Below, one piece after another: positions 34,086 through 50,245 of a stretch of DNA of 64,000 nt. The position numbers were made by a program, and so were the translations under genes. Source of the DNA: Pleurotus ostreatus/Saccharomyces cerevisiae fusant. Taxonomy: Eukaryota > Opisthokonta. How positions within the stretch are numbered: position 1 is the stretch's first letter; every line of letters starts with the position of its first letter. The DNA lies in assembly GCA_024196135.1 (NCBI GenBank), contig JAMQCK010000016.1, positions 1-64,000 on the forward strand, in the 5' to 3' direction. Under the pieces are notes generated by a model, which worked only from the letters and a program-made list of their open reading frames with translations, had not been told where the DNA came from and searched no databases.

Positions 34086-35117
34086 TCATGAGATGATATC
34101 GTGAATCTTGGTGGAAAGAGATCGCTTTGGCCGCAATGAATTGTAGTGCTAGTAGCGATGAGCAGCTGAATGACAGTAAGAACAGCGCACTTACCTCCCC
34201 TAAACCATACATTCGGCGGTGATAGCTTATGCGAACCACCCCCTGGGCACGATGGTCCCCGTCTGTCCCCTCACCCTTAGGATGGTGAATGACGACGGGG
34301 GGCTGACCGTACTGAATGACATGTATTGGGATGTTGAATGAGCGGCTGAGAGCCATGATCTCCGGCTCGCCACCCCAGATGCCCGTATCCCTGATAGTCG
34401 CGCAGTACTGCTCGAACTGCTTGGGGGTCATGAGGCCTGCATCGCCCGCACCGTCTCCATCTTCGCCGATAGCTGAGGGGAGGAAGGGGATGAAGTCGTC
34501 GGGGTGGTTGAACATGTACTTCGCAGCGGCTTCGCGCACGAAGGCGTAAGTTGCGTGAGTTTCTGGTACGATCCCGAGCACCTTGAGTTGATCTGCGATC
34601 GCGGAGAAGAGACAGTGACCGTCGGGATTTATCTGGGAAGCTGTAAGTATGAAGGGGACTCATAGATCGGTGCAGTCCATACCTCATACATCTCGACGCC
34701 GAGCTCGTCACATAAGCGCTTGATAGTCTTCTCCTCTTCCTTCGCCTCTCTCTCCAGTCGCGCGTCCGAATCAGGGTCACTAGCTGTGAACTTCTCCTGG
34801 AGTGCCTGCGCTTTCCTTGCCTGATGATGTCAATGAGTGGGCGAACAGGGAGGTGGGAATGGGAGACGCACCTGTCGAGCAAGGAAGCGCTGCTTGGGGT
34901 CTTTCTTCCTCGTAGTCTCCTCATCCTGACTCTGCGCTTGCTTCACCACCTCCATCTCGTTCAACACGGATGCAGACTCGCTCTGCACCGTATGATCGCG
35001 CGAATCCAGCTGGGCCAAGAGATCATCCATGAGATCCTCGTCGTCCTGGGGGGACAGAGTTGAGACCGGATCAGGCGTACTCGACGCGCTCTTCTTCGAC
35101 CTCGTCTTTTTCGCCAT
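34086..35117 (-). CDS. OTU-domain cysteine deubiquitinase, Otu2/OTUD6-like
   Basis: Exons 34872-35117, 34683-34820, 34195-34632 and 34086-34148 encode 294 aa, close to yeast Otu2 (about 307 aa). A Lys-rich, helical N-terminal half (MAKKTRSKKS, then RKAQALQEKF) precedes the OTU domain from about residue 128. The catalytic Asp and Cys sit in NPDGHCLFSAIADQL; the catalytic His is in LGEHYNSL, split by the last intron after Glu. IWGGEPEIMALSRSFNIPIHVIQ is the conserved OTU core. It should cleave ubiquitin from substrates; Otu2/OTUD6 proteins act on ribosome-associated ubiquitin. Divergent from the SmgGDS-like gene with 188 bp between starts. Confidence 0.9.
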
Positions 35118-35305
35118 GGTGGGGCCGGTTAGGATAACTATTAGCAGGCGTTTCGTTTCGACTTTCGAGAGGGAGCGGCCCCCAATGACGAGGTCGGCGC
35201 CAATCATCATTCCCGGGGTTTGCCGTTGTTTTCCGCATTTGGGTGCATCTCCGGCGAGATTGGTCCATTGTCCTGCGCATCCCACGACGCTTGTCACTAA
35301 CCCCC

Positions 35306-38072
35306 ATGATGGCCGCAACGACCTCCCAGCCAGACATCTTGTCTCTCGGCGAGAGACTGACGGCGCTCGAGAAGGAGATCCGGGCGAGTGACTCGCCGGA
35401 GCTGTGGCAGGAAGCGGAGAAGGCTGCGCAGGTTGTGGCGAACGGTCTGAGGACGCGTACTTCTGCAGGTGTGGGCGCTGTTGTGTTGATGACGCGCAGA
35501 ATGGCTGATCTGAATGCGAGACTACCACACGGTGTTGGGAAAGACGGCACTTCCAAGGTCACTGGCCTCGCTGCTCAACCTCGCCCTTCGCGGCGCCGCT
35601 ACTCCCGAACTGGATCGCGTAACACCCATCGTGGAACTACTGAGAGTAACTGCGAACATATGCATGGACCATGGTGCGCGACTTCCCGTCCTCACTGACT
35701 GCCACTGATCGCGTCCAGATGAGAATCGCAACCACATTTACGAAGCGGGCCTCCTCCAAGCCGTACTCACCCTCCTCGAGGGCTACGCCGAATCCCTCCC
35801 AAAGCCCCCTTATACCAAAGCGTACGCGATTCCCATCCCCCACCTCAAGGTCATACGCACCGCCGTCGGCGCGTTGCTGAATGCCAGCCTGGGCTATGGT
35901 GCGCCACCAAAGCCAGTTGTGAAGCTTCCATTTTCCTAACAGCATTCCGGATAGAACCTGTGCAGACGCGGCTGCGGTCCCTGCAGGCGCATATGACGCT
36001 TGTGAAGCTTGCCATAGCGATATATCCGCCAGGATCGTGGCTGGACGACGCGAGCGAGAGCGGCAAGGCGCTGGAGGAGTCCTGGGAACTTCGAAGCAGT
36101 CTCTCGAACTGGGCGTGGAGGACCGTTTCTGAGCTGAAGGAGCAGGGGGAAGATAGTACGTCTTGCTATCCTAACGCTCAACGCTGCGACTAAACATCCC
36201 CAAGCCATTCAGATCTTTGACAGCGACGCGCTCCCCTTCATCACCCCCTCCCTTACGCGGTTCCTCGCTCCTTATACCGACCTTCCACCCAACCTCGCCT
36301 TCCCTCAGGGGTCAGACATGTTCGACAAACTCGTTGAGGCCGACTTCGACATCCTTGATGACTGCTGCGAAGTGCTCGAGTCCCTCTGCCTAGATGTCGA
36401 AGACGTCCGGCTATCCCTCGCACGCGGCTACTATGATCCCGACGGCGAACATCTTGGTGTGCCCTGCCTATCGCACATGTTGGACTTCGTCGAGCACGGC
36501 GGCTACCCGCCCGTTTGGCGGACCGTATTTGAGGGCACAGACCTGCGGACGAAGGAGAAGGCATTTGATGTGTGCAAGTCCGCGATCGTGAAGGCCATCG
36601 TGGAGATGTCGGGCGAGGAGCGGAATGAGCCAATCTTGTTTGCGCCGGCGGGGTCAGGAGGCCCTTATGTTGAGCGCATGGTGGGCTGGATCAAGGCCTT
36701 TGTGAAGAGTGCGGATGAGGCGTCGTCGGATGACACCCTACCGAGAGATGACCTGGTGATTTGTTCAACGCTGTCTTTGGGCAATTTGGCTCGGCGAGGT
36801 GGGTTTTTTGCTATTACCCGCCCTACACGTCTAACTAACCGTGTCCGCGCGTACAGAACTCGAGGCCGTCACTCTGCTGAATCCTCCGCACTCTCTTGCA
36901 CCTGTTTTGGCTTCTCGACACATTATATCTCCCACTACCGATCTCAAGCTCAAGCATGGTGTACTCGGTCTGCTGAAGCATCTAGCGCAAAGCTCGCCCT
37001 CGCCCGTCGTCCACACTCCGTTGGCGGAGGCACGGTTAGTGCAATGCATTGTCGACAGTGGGCTCTTTGAGGAGAAGGGGGACCAAATGACGGAGGTCGT
37101 TCAGCTCAACGCGATCGGTGTTGTCAAACACATGTGCAACGCGAATGGTAAGCACGTCTCCTCATTAGACTGAATTAGCTTCTCATCCCGCACAGTCGAC
37201 AACTCCTTCACCTTGGTCTTATCGGACTCTGCTGCTTCGTCCTCGCGACCAACCGGACTTTCACAAATCCTTGGACTCGTCAAGCGTACGGAGAACATCG
37301 CCATCCGCAGCGAAGGCACTCGCGTCCTTGTCAACGTCATCAAGTCGCTGTTTTCGAATGCACCGCCGACAAGTCCGACTACGGTTTTGCCTTCGCCTGT
37401 GACACAACCAACATCGAGTCACGAGGCAGCTATCGAGAAGCAGCAGAAGAAGGAAGAGACTATAAAGGCGCTCTTGAACAAGGATTGCACGTCTGCGTTG
37501 GCAAACCTCATTACGCGGGGAGCCAAGTTCCCACTTTTGATCAATGAGGGCGTTGTTGCGCTCAGTCTTCTGGCCATGCATAAGGAAGGCGGTACGTATT
37601 CCGCGCACTCACCTCGCCTAACGTGATCCTGACGTCGCTTTCAGCCCCGCTCGTACTCGAATCCCTCCTCACGCAGATAACCGTAGACGCGCCGCCATTG
37701 CCCGGTATCGTTGAACCCTCTCTAAGCAACTCGGCTTCGACCAGCAGCGACCTTAGCTCCGCCATCGTTACCCCACAATCGACCACAGGCCCTCGCGGAC
37801 GCAGCTCCCAGCGCAGCGCACTCCAAACCCTCGCCGCCGCGCTCCGCAACCTCGACAACCCAACCAACTACCCCGTCGAGGTGCGCGTGAACGTGTGCTC
37901 GCTGCTCCTGCAGATCTCGCGCAAGGGCGCGAGCGAGGAGCTGGGGAAGGTGAAAGAGGTGATGCGCCCGGTGCTGGAGAGCGTGGCGGAGAGCGTGCGC
38001 AGCGCGTCGGGGAAGGATGAGTTGCTGCTCAAGGCGACGCGGAAGGTGTTGGAGTCGTGGGCGACTGCGTAG
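35306..38072 (+). CDS. Armadillo-repeat guanine nucleotide exchange/chaperone protein, SmgGDS (RAP1GDS1)-like
   Basis: Eight exons (35306-35468, 35521-35673, 35719-35898, 35955-36155, 36205-36798, 36857-37147, 37196-37591, 37645-38072) encode 801 aa. The whole protein is helical and repeat-like, e.g. SLASLLNLALRGAATPELD, HLKVIRTAVGALLNASLGY, LVICSTLSLGNLARRELE and KHGVLGLLKHLAQSSPSP, typical of SmgGDS armadillo repeats. SmgGDS proteins bind and promote nucleotide exchange or prenylation-linked trafficking of Rho/Rap-type GTPases; yeast Bem4 is a distant relative. A low-complexity Ser/Thr/Pro stretch interrupts the repeats around 37360-37420. Cytosolic. The assignment rests on architecture and local motif similarity. 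Confidence 0.75.
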
Positions 38073-38454
38073 ACAAGGGAAGGGAAGGAAGGAATGCAAT
38101 GTACACGATATTTCGCGACTGCTGTGCGTGATTTCTGGGCTATGGTGATGCTGGCGCTGATCACCTTGCTGCTGTAGACATGTGATTATTATAAGGGCCG
38201 TTCGACGATTTTCTATGATCTTTTGACTGCGAAGCCTTGAATGACCGTCCGAAGCAAGACAACTGCCTCGGCGGAAACCGCCGCGCGTGCATCTGACGAG
38301 GGCTTTCCATTGAATGCGAAGTTGACCAGCAATGACTCCGTCGACAAAATTAGTCCATCCTTACGGTGTAGTATAAAAGCAGTCATCCGACGGCGGGAAC
38401 GCCCACCAACATCCCGGGAGAAACAGGTAAGACTCAACAAGCGAAGCAACCAAT
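38073..38454. other. Promoter interval of AKR copy 1
   Basis: Contains a block at 38296-38330 resembling one upstream of AKR copy 2, and a TATAAAAG element at 38372-38379, about 80 bp before the ATG. No gene. Confidence 0.5.
38372..38379 (+). promoter_or_regulatory. TATA box of AKR copy 1
   Basis: TATAAAAG about 80 bp upstream of the start codon. Copies 2 and 3 have the same element at 40080-40087 and 41931-41938, at similar distances. Confidence 0.55.
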
Positions 38455-39778
<1,324 letters not shown>

Positions 39779-40173
39779 TTGCGTTGCTCGAGTATCGTAT
39801 CCTCTGACCATGATCACGAATGCTCAAAGGACTTTCTGGACGCATCTTGGCTTCAATACTCTAAGCAACCCCTGAAGCAAGGTGAAAGCGACGCGCTACG
39901 CGTTCTCAGTCGCCATGATTTTTTTTCACCTGAAAACGTCTCGTAATCGCGAACATGTCATCTGCCGCGGCAGGGATTCCCTCGGCTGCCCCTCAACCGA
40001 GGCTTTCCACTCAAAGCAAAGTGGCCAAACACTGACTTTTGCTTACTGAGAACAGGTCCAGCGCGCCCTCGAAATACAGTATAAAAGCTTGCTTGCGATG
40101 TCGACGACGCTCAGCAACATTCCTCGCCAAACAAGCAGGACAACCTCCCTTCTCAACAGACGAAGTAACAAGC
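39779..40173. other. Promoter interval of AKR copy 2
   Basis: Carries the block at 39998-40030 shared with copy 1 and a TATAAAAG at 40080-40087. No gene. Confidence 0.5.
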
Positions 40174-41502
<1,329 letters not shown>

Positions 41503-41988
41503 TGGACTATTCCTTGGTGTTGGAAATCGAAGAATGAGTAGTTGGTTGTGATTGTCGTATAATTTCATCATTGCAATGCACGAATTGTCCTAGTAGCAGC
41601 TCGATATTCGCAGCAGCCCGGCGGTTCGACTATCGTGGTGCGCTGCCCTGACTGATTACGATCTAGTCTAAGTCCTGAAATATATAGTTACCGCTGCATG
41701 CGCAGTAGCGCGCTGCGGAGGAATTATCGCGGTCGGTTGATGCACCCAAATCCGTGATCACGCATAAATCACGAGGACACGTCGTGACCAAACTCCCACG
41801 CCACATAATGCGGTTGTGGCTAACCGAGTTCTAGCCGAACGCGATCATGTTCTTTGCTAACGTCGGCTGCAGCCTGGCTACAGACGTCCCTTCTACCATC
41901 TTACTTCAATGCGCTCCGCATATAAAAGACTCGGTGATGCTGGGGGACATCGCCTTCACGAGTCCCTCAACGAGTATCTCACTGCAAT
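41503..41988. other. Promoter interval of AKR copy 3
   Basis: 486 bp with a TATAAAAG at 41931-41938, 58 bp before the ATG. The block shared by copies 1 and 2 is not obvious here. No gene. Confidence 0.45.
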
Positions 41989-43317
<1,329 letters not shown>

Positions 43318-43564
43318 GATGTGAGAGCGTGTGGCCTCTGCAATAATGCGTGCATTCACCGTCTGAATGAGTGGTCTCGACTGTTGTGAATGAGGAGTAC
43401 ATCAGGTGTTACTTCCCTTCGACAGCGAGACGTTGACTAGTAGCACCGAATGGGCGTCGATAGACAGGCCTCAAGCGCGTATCGCAACGTGGCCGAGGTG
43501 TCTACGCCGGTCACGTTGCATCGTTGATGAATGGAAACGCTGAGGGACCTTGCTTTCTTCCATC

Positions 43565-45410
43565 ATGGCCGCCTCAGAGGAGACACGGCCTCTCCTCACT
43601 GGCGATGCCGAGCGTATGCCCGATGAAGAGAATGCGACGAAGGAGACGCCCTTGCCGCTACGACAGCTCGCTATCGTCTACCTCATCCAGTTCTGCGAGC
43701 CTTTGACCGGGCTTGTGATCTATCCCTTCATCGCGGAGCTAGTGCAGGAGACGGGCATTACGGGAGGGAATGATAAGGCGACGGCTTTCTATGCAGGTAA
43801 GTTCATGCGGCGCACGTGCCACCACGCACAGGAGATTGACGACTAGCAGGCATCGTTGTACGTGCGATATGGCGCACGAGCTGGCGAACATGGACTGACG
43901 CGAGTTTGCGTTGCATAGGAATCCCTCTTTTTCTTCTCCGAGTTCTTGACTTGCATGCTCTGGGGGCGCCTTTCCGACTACCATGGCCGGCGACCTATCC
44001 TGCTCATCGCGCCGTTCGGGCTGGCGGTCGCCACCTATGGCTTTGGCTTGTCGAAGACGTTCTGGCTGCTCTGCGTCTTCCGATTCATGCAGGGCGTGTT
44101 CAATGGCAATGTTGGTGCGTCTAAGAGTGACTCTGCATGGTGAGATATCGTCAGCTTACGCGCTCTCGTAGGCGTTTCGAAGAGCGTATTGGCCGAGGTA
44201 TGATTGGATTTATTGCAAAGTGCGAACTTGCGAGCTAACGGTCTTTGTGAAGCTCACAGACGCGACTAATCGACCTCGGGCGTTCTCTATGTTGCCTCTC
44301 AACTGGTCGGTCGCTAGCATCCTAGCGTAAGTCCGCCACCATCGCCTTTCCGGATGACGGCTGACTTTGCATAGGCCTATCATCGGTGGTACATTGTCGA
44401 ATCCGGTAAAGCACTTCCCTGGCGCCTTCGGAAACGTGTGGCTGCTGCAGAGATTTCCTTACCTCCTTCCGTGCGCCGTCTCTGCTACAATTTCTCTGGG
44501 CGTATTCTTGTTCGCGCTCGTCTATCTAAAGGAGGTAAAGACCACTCCCGTTCTTGCTCGCATATTAGCAAATGATGCAACTCTGTCAGACGCTCCCTTC
44601 TGCCATCAAGCAGCAGTCGAGGGCGTCGTCGACTATTCAGGATGACGCGCCTGGCTACGGCACCATCGCAGACGAACTACAGCCATTCCCTACCGAGCTC
44701 GCGCCGCCGCCCACAGTCAAAGCCCTCCTCCGCGACCCGTACGTTGGCAAAGTCCTCGCGACGTACGGCATCTTCGGCTTCTGCGACATGTCGCTCTCGT
44801 CGCTGGTCCCCATCATCCTCTACTCGGACATTCAGAACGGTGGCTTAGGCTTTGACCCTCTGACCATTGGCACCATTATGGGCATCTGGGGCGCCTTCAA
44901 TACGGTCTTCCAGCTCATCGCCGCGCCGTACTTGATCAAGCGCTTCGGTCCGCGGGCGATGCAGATGACGGCTGCGATTGCAGTCGCGCTCATGGCCGTT
45001 TTGCTGCCTACGGAGAACTATATAGCTCGCCAGCTTGGGTCTGTGAATGGCGTCGTGATGGTCCTCCTCGCACTGCAGTACCTGTGCTTGTCGTTCACAT
45101 TCGTCGGCTATGGTACGTTTCGCTCCTCTCGGGGGTGGGATAACGGCTAACTTTTTCAGGAACGATTTACATGTTTGTCGTTGACAGCGCACCCACGTCG
45201 AACTCTATGGGTGCCGTGAACGGCCTCGCACAGGCTTCGTCAACATTGGTCCGTACATTCGCGCCGTGGATCTCAACATCGCTGTTGTCGCTTTCGCTAC
45301 AGAAAAATCTGCTCGGCGGGCGCTTCATATACCTGTTCGTCATCTGCGTGGCGTGTGTGAATCTCTACATGACCACCTTCTTGCCGAAGCAGCTTCGGAA
45401 TGCTCACTAG
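43565..45410 (+). CDS. MFS transporter, ZIFL-like, tandem copy 1
   Basis: Eight exons give 489 aa: 43565-43796, the micro-exon 43850-43857, then 43919-44114, 44172-44197, 44253-44326, 44375-44534, 44590-45112 and 45160-45410. About 12 membrane helices. MFS motif A is GRLSDYHGRRPILL in loop 2-3, and the N-terminal TPLPLRQLAIVYLIQFCEPLTG is typical of fungal ZIFL/DHA1-like proteins. The 8-nt micro-exon GCATCGTT supplies the Ile-Val between FYAG and ESLFFFSEF. Expected to be a proton-coupled exporter or importer in plasma or vacuolar membrane; substrate unknown. The central cytosolic loop (QQSRASSTIQDDAPGYG) separates the two six-helix halves. Confidence 0.85.
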
Positions 45411-45912
45411 TAACACCGCAATTCTAGACCCACTGCGTGGTACGCTTCCTATAGCCTACCAGAGTCTCGGAAGGATATACTTTAGGTGTAGCGATCTTAT
45501 TGACATTCTCTTAGGTGGACAATAGAATAGGGAGGTCACTGGACGGAGCCTCCAGGCCGGGTGAACGTCTGAAGGCTCCGTGCTCGCCATCGTGCTACAC
45601 GATCGAGCGAACGCCGCAGGCACTCTAATATCACCTACTGTTATGAAAGCCATTTTGCCGACTCGCCGGCGCTCAGACCAAGCAAGCTCTTAGTCCAAAT
45701 CAGATTAGCCCGCGGACAAAGCCTTCCTAATCAGGGAGGATTGTGACTCACGTAAAGTCAGCATCCACCGTCACTGTCCGCATGCTCCTGCCGCCGGCTA
45801 AAGACACCGATTACGAATGGGCGCGCGCGCGTATCATATCATGCCCGAGCCAACATATATAACGACCGGTCGCTGAGGACGATGCCCGAGGGACTCTTGC
45901 TTTTCCCCCACC
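45411..45912. other. Intergenic, promoter of MFS copy 2
   Basis: 502 bp; a catatataac TATA-like element near 45853-45862 lies about 50 bp upstream of the ATG. No gene. Confidence 0.45.
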
Positions 45913-47771
45913 ATGACCGCCTCGGAGGAGACCACCCCCCTGCTCTCGGGCGACGTTGAGCAGTCCCCCGAGCGCGCGGCGAAAAAGGAGACGCCGCTGC
46001 CGTTGCGGCAGCTTGCGATCGTCTACCTGATCCAGTTTTGCGAGCCGTTGACGGGGCTGGTGATCTACCCCTTCATTGCTGAGCTCGTGCAGGAGACGGG
46101 GATTACGGGAGGGAACGACAAGGCTACGGCATTTTATGCAGGTGCGTCGTCAACGATCGAGACGACTCGCGGAAGCTGATCAGTCTGCAGGCATTGTGGT
46201 ACGTCCAATGGTCGGCTTTGGCTTGGTCCCCCTCGCCTGACAGGCTGTTCAGGAATCCCTCTTCTTCTTCTCCGAGTTCTTGACGTGCATGCAATGGGGG
46301 CGACTATCGGACTACCACGGTCGCCGACCCATCTTGCTCATCGCACCGCTTGGATTGGCGATCGCGACCTACGGCTTCGGATTCTCAAAGACGTTCTGGC
46401 TGCTGTGTATCTTCCGTTTCATGCAGGGCGTTTTCAACGGGAATGTCGGTGCGTACATGATATACCTCGTGCCAAGCCCTGACTGAAGCGGTTGGCGCAG
46501 GCGTGTCGAAGAGCGTGCTTGCCGAGGTACGTCCTGCATGGTTCGCTAATGACCCCTCCTGGTCGCTTACCGAGTTCTAGATCACAGATGCTAGTAATCG
46601 TGCTCGTGCATTCTCCATGATGCCACTGAACTGGTCTGTTGCTACTACATTGGCGTAAGCATCCTCTGCGACCACCTCTAGCCGGTGACTGATCAAGCGC
46701 AGACCCCTCATAGGCGGTACCCTGTCCAACCCTGCAAGGCATTTCCCCAACGTCTTCGGGAACGTGCCCCTCTTCGAGCAGTATCCGTACCTACTGCCCT
46801 GCGCTGTTTCCGCGACTGGGTCACTGGGGGTCTTCCTGTTCGCCTATCTGTACTTGGAGGAGGTAAGTAGCCCTACAGTCGCCATGCATGAGCATCGATT
46901 GACCCGGTCTTCATCAGACGCTGCCTTCGGCCATTAAGAAGCACAACAAGAAGCGCCTGTCTTCCTCGGGATCAAGCTCATCCACTCTACAAGAAGATTT
47001 CCACGCCGAGCGCGACTACGGCACCTGCGCGGACGAGCTGCAACCCTCCCCAGACGAGCCCGCTCCCCCTCCCGCCGTCAAGGCTCTCCTCCGCGACCGC
47101 TACATCGTCAAGGTCCTCTCCGCCTATGTCATCTTCGGCTTCTGCGACATGTCGCTCTCGTCGCTCGTGCCCATTATCCTGTACTCGGAGATCCAGAATG
47201 GTGGACTGGGCTTCGACCCGCTGACGATTGGCACGATCATGGCCGTGTGGGGCGTCTACAATATCATTTTCCAGCTCGTCGCGGCGCCGTACCTCATCAA
47301 GCGCTTTGGACCTCGCCCAATGCAGATGACGGCCATTGTTGCGGTAGCGATGATGGCGGTGCTGGTGCCGACTGAGAACTACATTGCGCGCCAGTTTGGA
47401 CAGGTTAATGGGATTGTGATGGCACTCTTGACGCTGCAGTACCTCTGCTTGTCCTTCACGTATATCGGTTACGGTCCGTGCTTTTCTTGGACATCGCAAC
47501 AGCGCACTAACATCTCATAGGCACGATCCACATGTACATCATCGATAGCGCACCGACGCAAAACTCCATGGGCTCGGTCAACGGCCTTGCGCAAGCCTCC
47601 GCGACCCTCGTCCGCACCTTCGCGCCGTGGATCTCCACCTCGTTGCTGTCCCTCTCGTTGCAAAAGAACCTCCTCGGGGGACGCTTGATTTACGCCTTCG
47701 TCATCTGTGTGGCGTGTACGGGCTTAACTGCGACATCCTTGTTGCCGAAGCACCTGAGGAACGCCCATTAG
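45913..47771 (+). CDS. MFS transporter, ZIFL-like, tandem copy 2
   Basis: Eight exons, 499 aa (45913-46141, 46191-46198, 46253-46448, 46501-46526, 46581-46654, 46703-46862, 46918-47473, 47521-47771). Five of eight exon lengths equal copy 1 exactly beyond the first, including the 8-nt micro-exon GCATTGTG. Motif A is GRLSDYHGRRPILL. The closest paralog of copy 1 (near-identical helices such as YLIQFCEPLTGLVIYPFI and the TENYIARQ loop); the central loop is longer and Lys/Ser-rich. Same predicted activity, substrate unknown. Confidence 0.85.
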
Positions 47772-48380
47772 AGCATGTATAGACGCTGATAGCAATAGCT
47801 ATAGCACACATTCAACTGTTGTAGTCACGAGCATGAACGATACGTATCCACTGTATTCTACCACAATGGAGTGCAATTCTGCAGGATTTCCGTCTGGTCA
47901 GTGAAGCCTAGGCAACGTAGTGATCTTGAGGCGTTGCGAGCGGGTGGTGATTGAGCGCGTTGTCTTTAGGCGCCTATTGATGGCGTGCCCCGAAATGGCA
48001 GGCCTTGTTCTGTACTTGATCCTGTCCCCCACCGACCTTCATGACCACTAGCTCTCCTACAGGTGCATGCACCCTCAAATATCCGAACGCAATCGACCCA
48101 TGAACGCAACTATGCCTGCCGATCATGACTCGCGTCATCTGAACCCATCCCCTGCCCACTGAGCGCAATGACTCCCCTCCCATCCCTCGCCGGCGCCCGA
48201 CCTCTTCCCAACTCTATGCAGTCCGGAGTTCAGAAGCAAGACGCCTCGCAGCGGCACCAGTCCCCATCTCCCGCAATTACATGTTATCTGGGCGGACGCA
48301 AGTTCGAGGCCACCCAGCACACCGACCTGCGAGCAGCCTGACTCACGCGCGCACGTCCCGTCTTGTCCCGCACCTCCACA
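47772..48380. other. Intergenic, promoter of MFS copy 3
   Basis: 609 bp; no gene, RNA or clear TATA box seen. Confidence 0.4.
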
Positions 48381-50245
48381 ATGTCCGCCGCCGAGGAGCG
48401 TCCGCTGCTGCGCGACGAGCACCAGCATGAGCACGACGAAGCTCTTGAGGTTGTCCAGGAGCAAGAGCAAAAGCGCACGCCGCTGCCCATCCGGCAGCTG
48501 GTGATCGTGTACCTCATCCAGGCGAGCGAGCCGCTGACGGGGATGGTCATTTACCCCTTCATCGCCCAGCTCGTCTTCGAGACGGGCATCACGCACGGGA
48601 ACGAGAAGTCGATCGGGTACTATGCAGGTGCGTTTGTCATCCTTCCCTACTCCCCAATCTCGCTAACGGGTTCCCTCACAGGCATCGTGGTACGTGTGGT
48701 GAAAATTGGCGATCGGAGGCGTGCTGAGTGCGAGGATCGTTGACAGGAATCCATGTTCTTCTTCTCCGAGTTCATGACTTGTCTGCAATGGGGGAGGCTG
48801 TCGGATTACTACGGGAGGCGGCCTGTGCTGCTGTTCGGGCCGCTTGGGCTTGCGTTATCGATGTATGGGTTCGGCCTGTCGAAGACTTTCTGGCAGCTAT
48901 GCATCTTCCGCTTCCTGCAGGGCACGTTCAATGGCAATATAGGTTCGTGGTCATGCTTATTGTGGTGCTGCATAGTCGTTGACGGGCTCGCAGGAGTGTC
49001 GAAGAGCGTCATGGCGGAGGTGAATATATGCGGATTCTGTTAGCAGTATAAGGAGCACTGATCCCTTGCAGCTAACCGACAGCTCCAACCGCGCGAGAGC
49101 GTTCGCGATGATGCCCCTCATGTGGTCCGTCGCCGACACGTTGGCGTACGTCTCTTCCAGCTTGTCGTTTGAGGAGTGAAGTTGACCTTTCGAGCCGACA
49201 GACCGCTCATCGGCGCCCTCAACAATCCCGCGAGCGAGTATCCCAACGTCTTCGGCGGGATTAAGCTCTTCGAGGAGTTCCCCTACTTCCTGCCGTGTGC
49301 GATCGCGGGGACGTTGTCGTTGGTCGTGTTCATCTTCGCTCTCTTCGACCTGAAGGAGGTACGGGCACTTGATAAAAATGTCGAGTCAACGCTGATGCAT
49401 ATGCCCAGACACATCCTGCGAAGGTCCGAAGCTCCCTCGAAGAGCAAATCTCTCGTGAACGAGAGGCATCCGCGGACACCTACGGCACCTTCAGCGGCGA
49501 GCCATCCTCCACTTCCCCATCCCCCGAACGCGCCAAGGTCCCCCCACTCACCACCCTCCTCCGCACCCCCGCCGTCCGCCGCGTGCTCGTCGTCTACGCC
49601 TTCCTCTGCTTCTTCGAAATGGCCCTCGCCTCCCTCCTCCCCATCATCCTCTACACCCGCGTCCCCGACGGCGGCCTCGGCCTCTCCTCGCACCAGATCG
49701 GCGTCGTCCTCGCCGCGTGGGGCGCCTATAACGTGCTCTTCCAGTTCTTCGCGAGCCCAAGGCTCACCGACCGCCTGGGCGCGTTTAGGATGCAGGTGAT
49801 CACGCAGGGGGCGATTCCGCTGATTTTTGTGCTGTTTCCGGTGGAGAATGCGTTGGCGCGGGGGGCCGGCGGGTTGGGGGGGGGGGTAAAGGTGGTATTG
49901 GTGGTGCATTTGATGATTATGTCGCTGATTTATGTGGGCTATGGTACGTCGTCTTTTAGTCGGGCTTCAAGAAGGTTGCTGACGCTTTCTGTAGGGACGA
50001 TCCATATGTTCATCGTCGAGAGCTCTCCGACGAACGATGCCCTAGGCGCCGTCAACGGCCTGGCGCAGACCACGGCGACGCTCATAAGAACGTTTGCGCC
50101 GTGGGCTGCGACCTCGCTGTTCTCCCTCTCACTGGAGCGGCAGTTGGCGGAAGGCAACTTTGTCTACATCGTCTTGGGACTTGTTGCTCTCGGGGGTGCC
50201 GCCTCTGCGTTCGTTCTGCTGCCCCGACGGCTTCATCACGACTAG
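48381..50245 (+). CDS. MFS transporter, ZIFL-like, tandem copy 3 (most divergent)
   Basis: Eight exons, 497 aa (48381-48627, 48682-48689, 48747-48942, 48994-49019, 49072-49145, 49202-49358, 49409-49943, 49995-50245). Keeps the 8-nt micro-exon and motif A (GRLSDYYGRRPVLL). The N-terminus has an acidic, Gln/Glu-rich extension (DEHQHEHDEALEV). The central loop is long and Ser/Pro-rich, and the second half has diverged (LVVYAFLCFFEMALASLLPIIL). An 11-G run at 49876-49886 encodes a Gly-rich loop (GAGGLGGGVK). Likely a transporter with changed substrate or regulation; substrate unknown. Confidence 0.84.

Noticed and set aside
49283..49909. Minus-strand 208-codon ORF over MFS copy 3
   Set aside because: Shadow of a GC-rich coding exon on the opposite strand.
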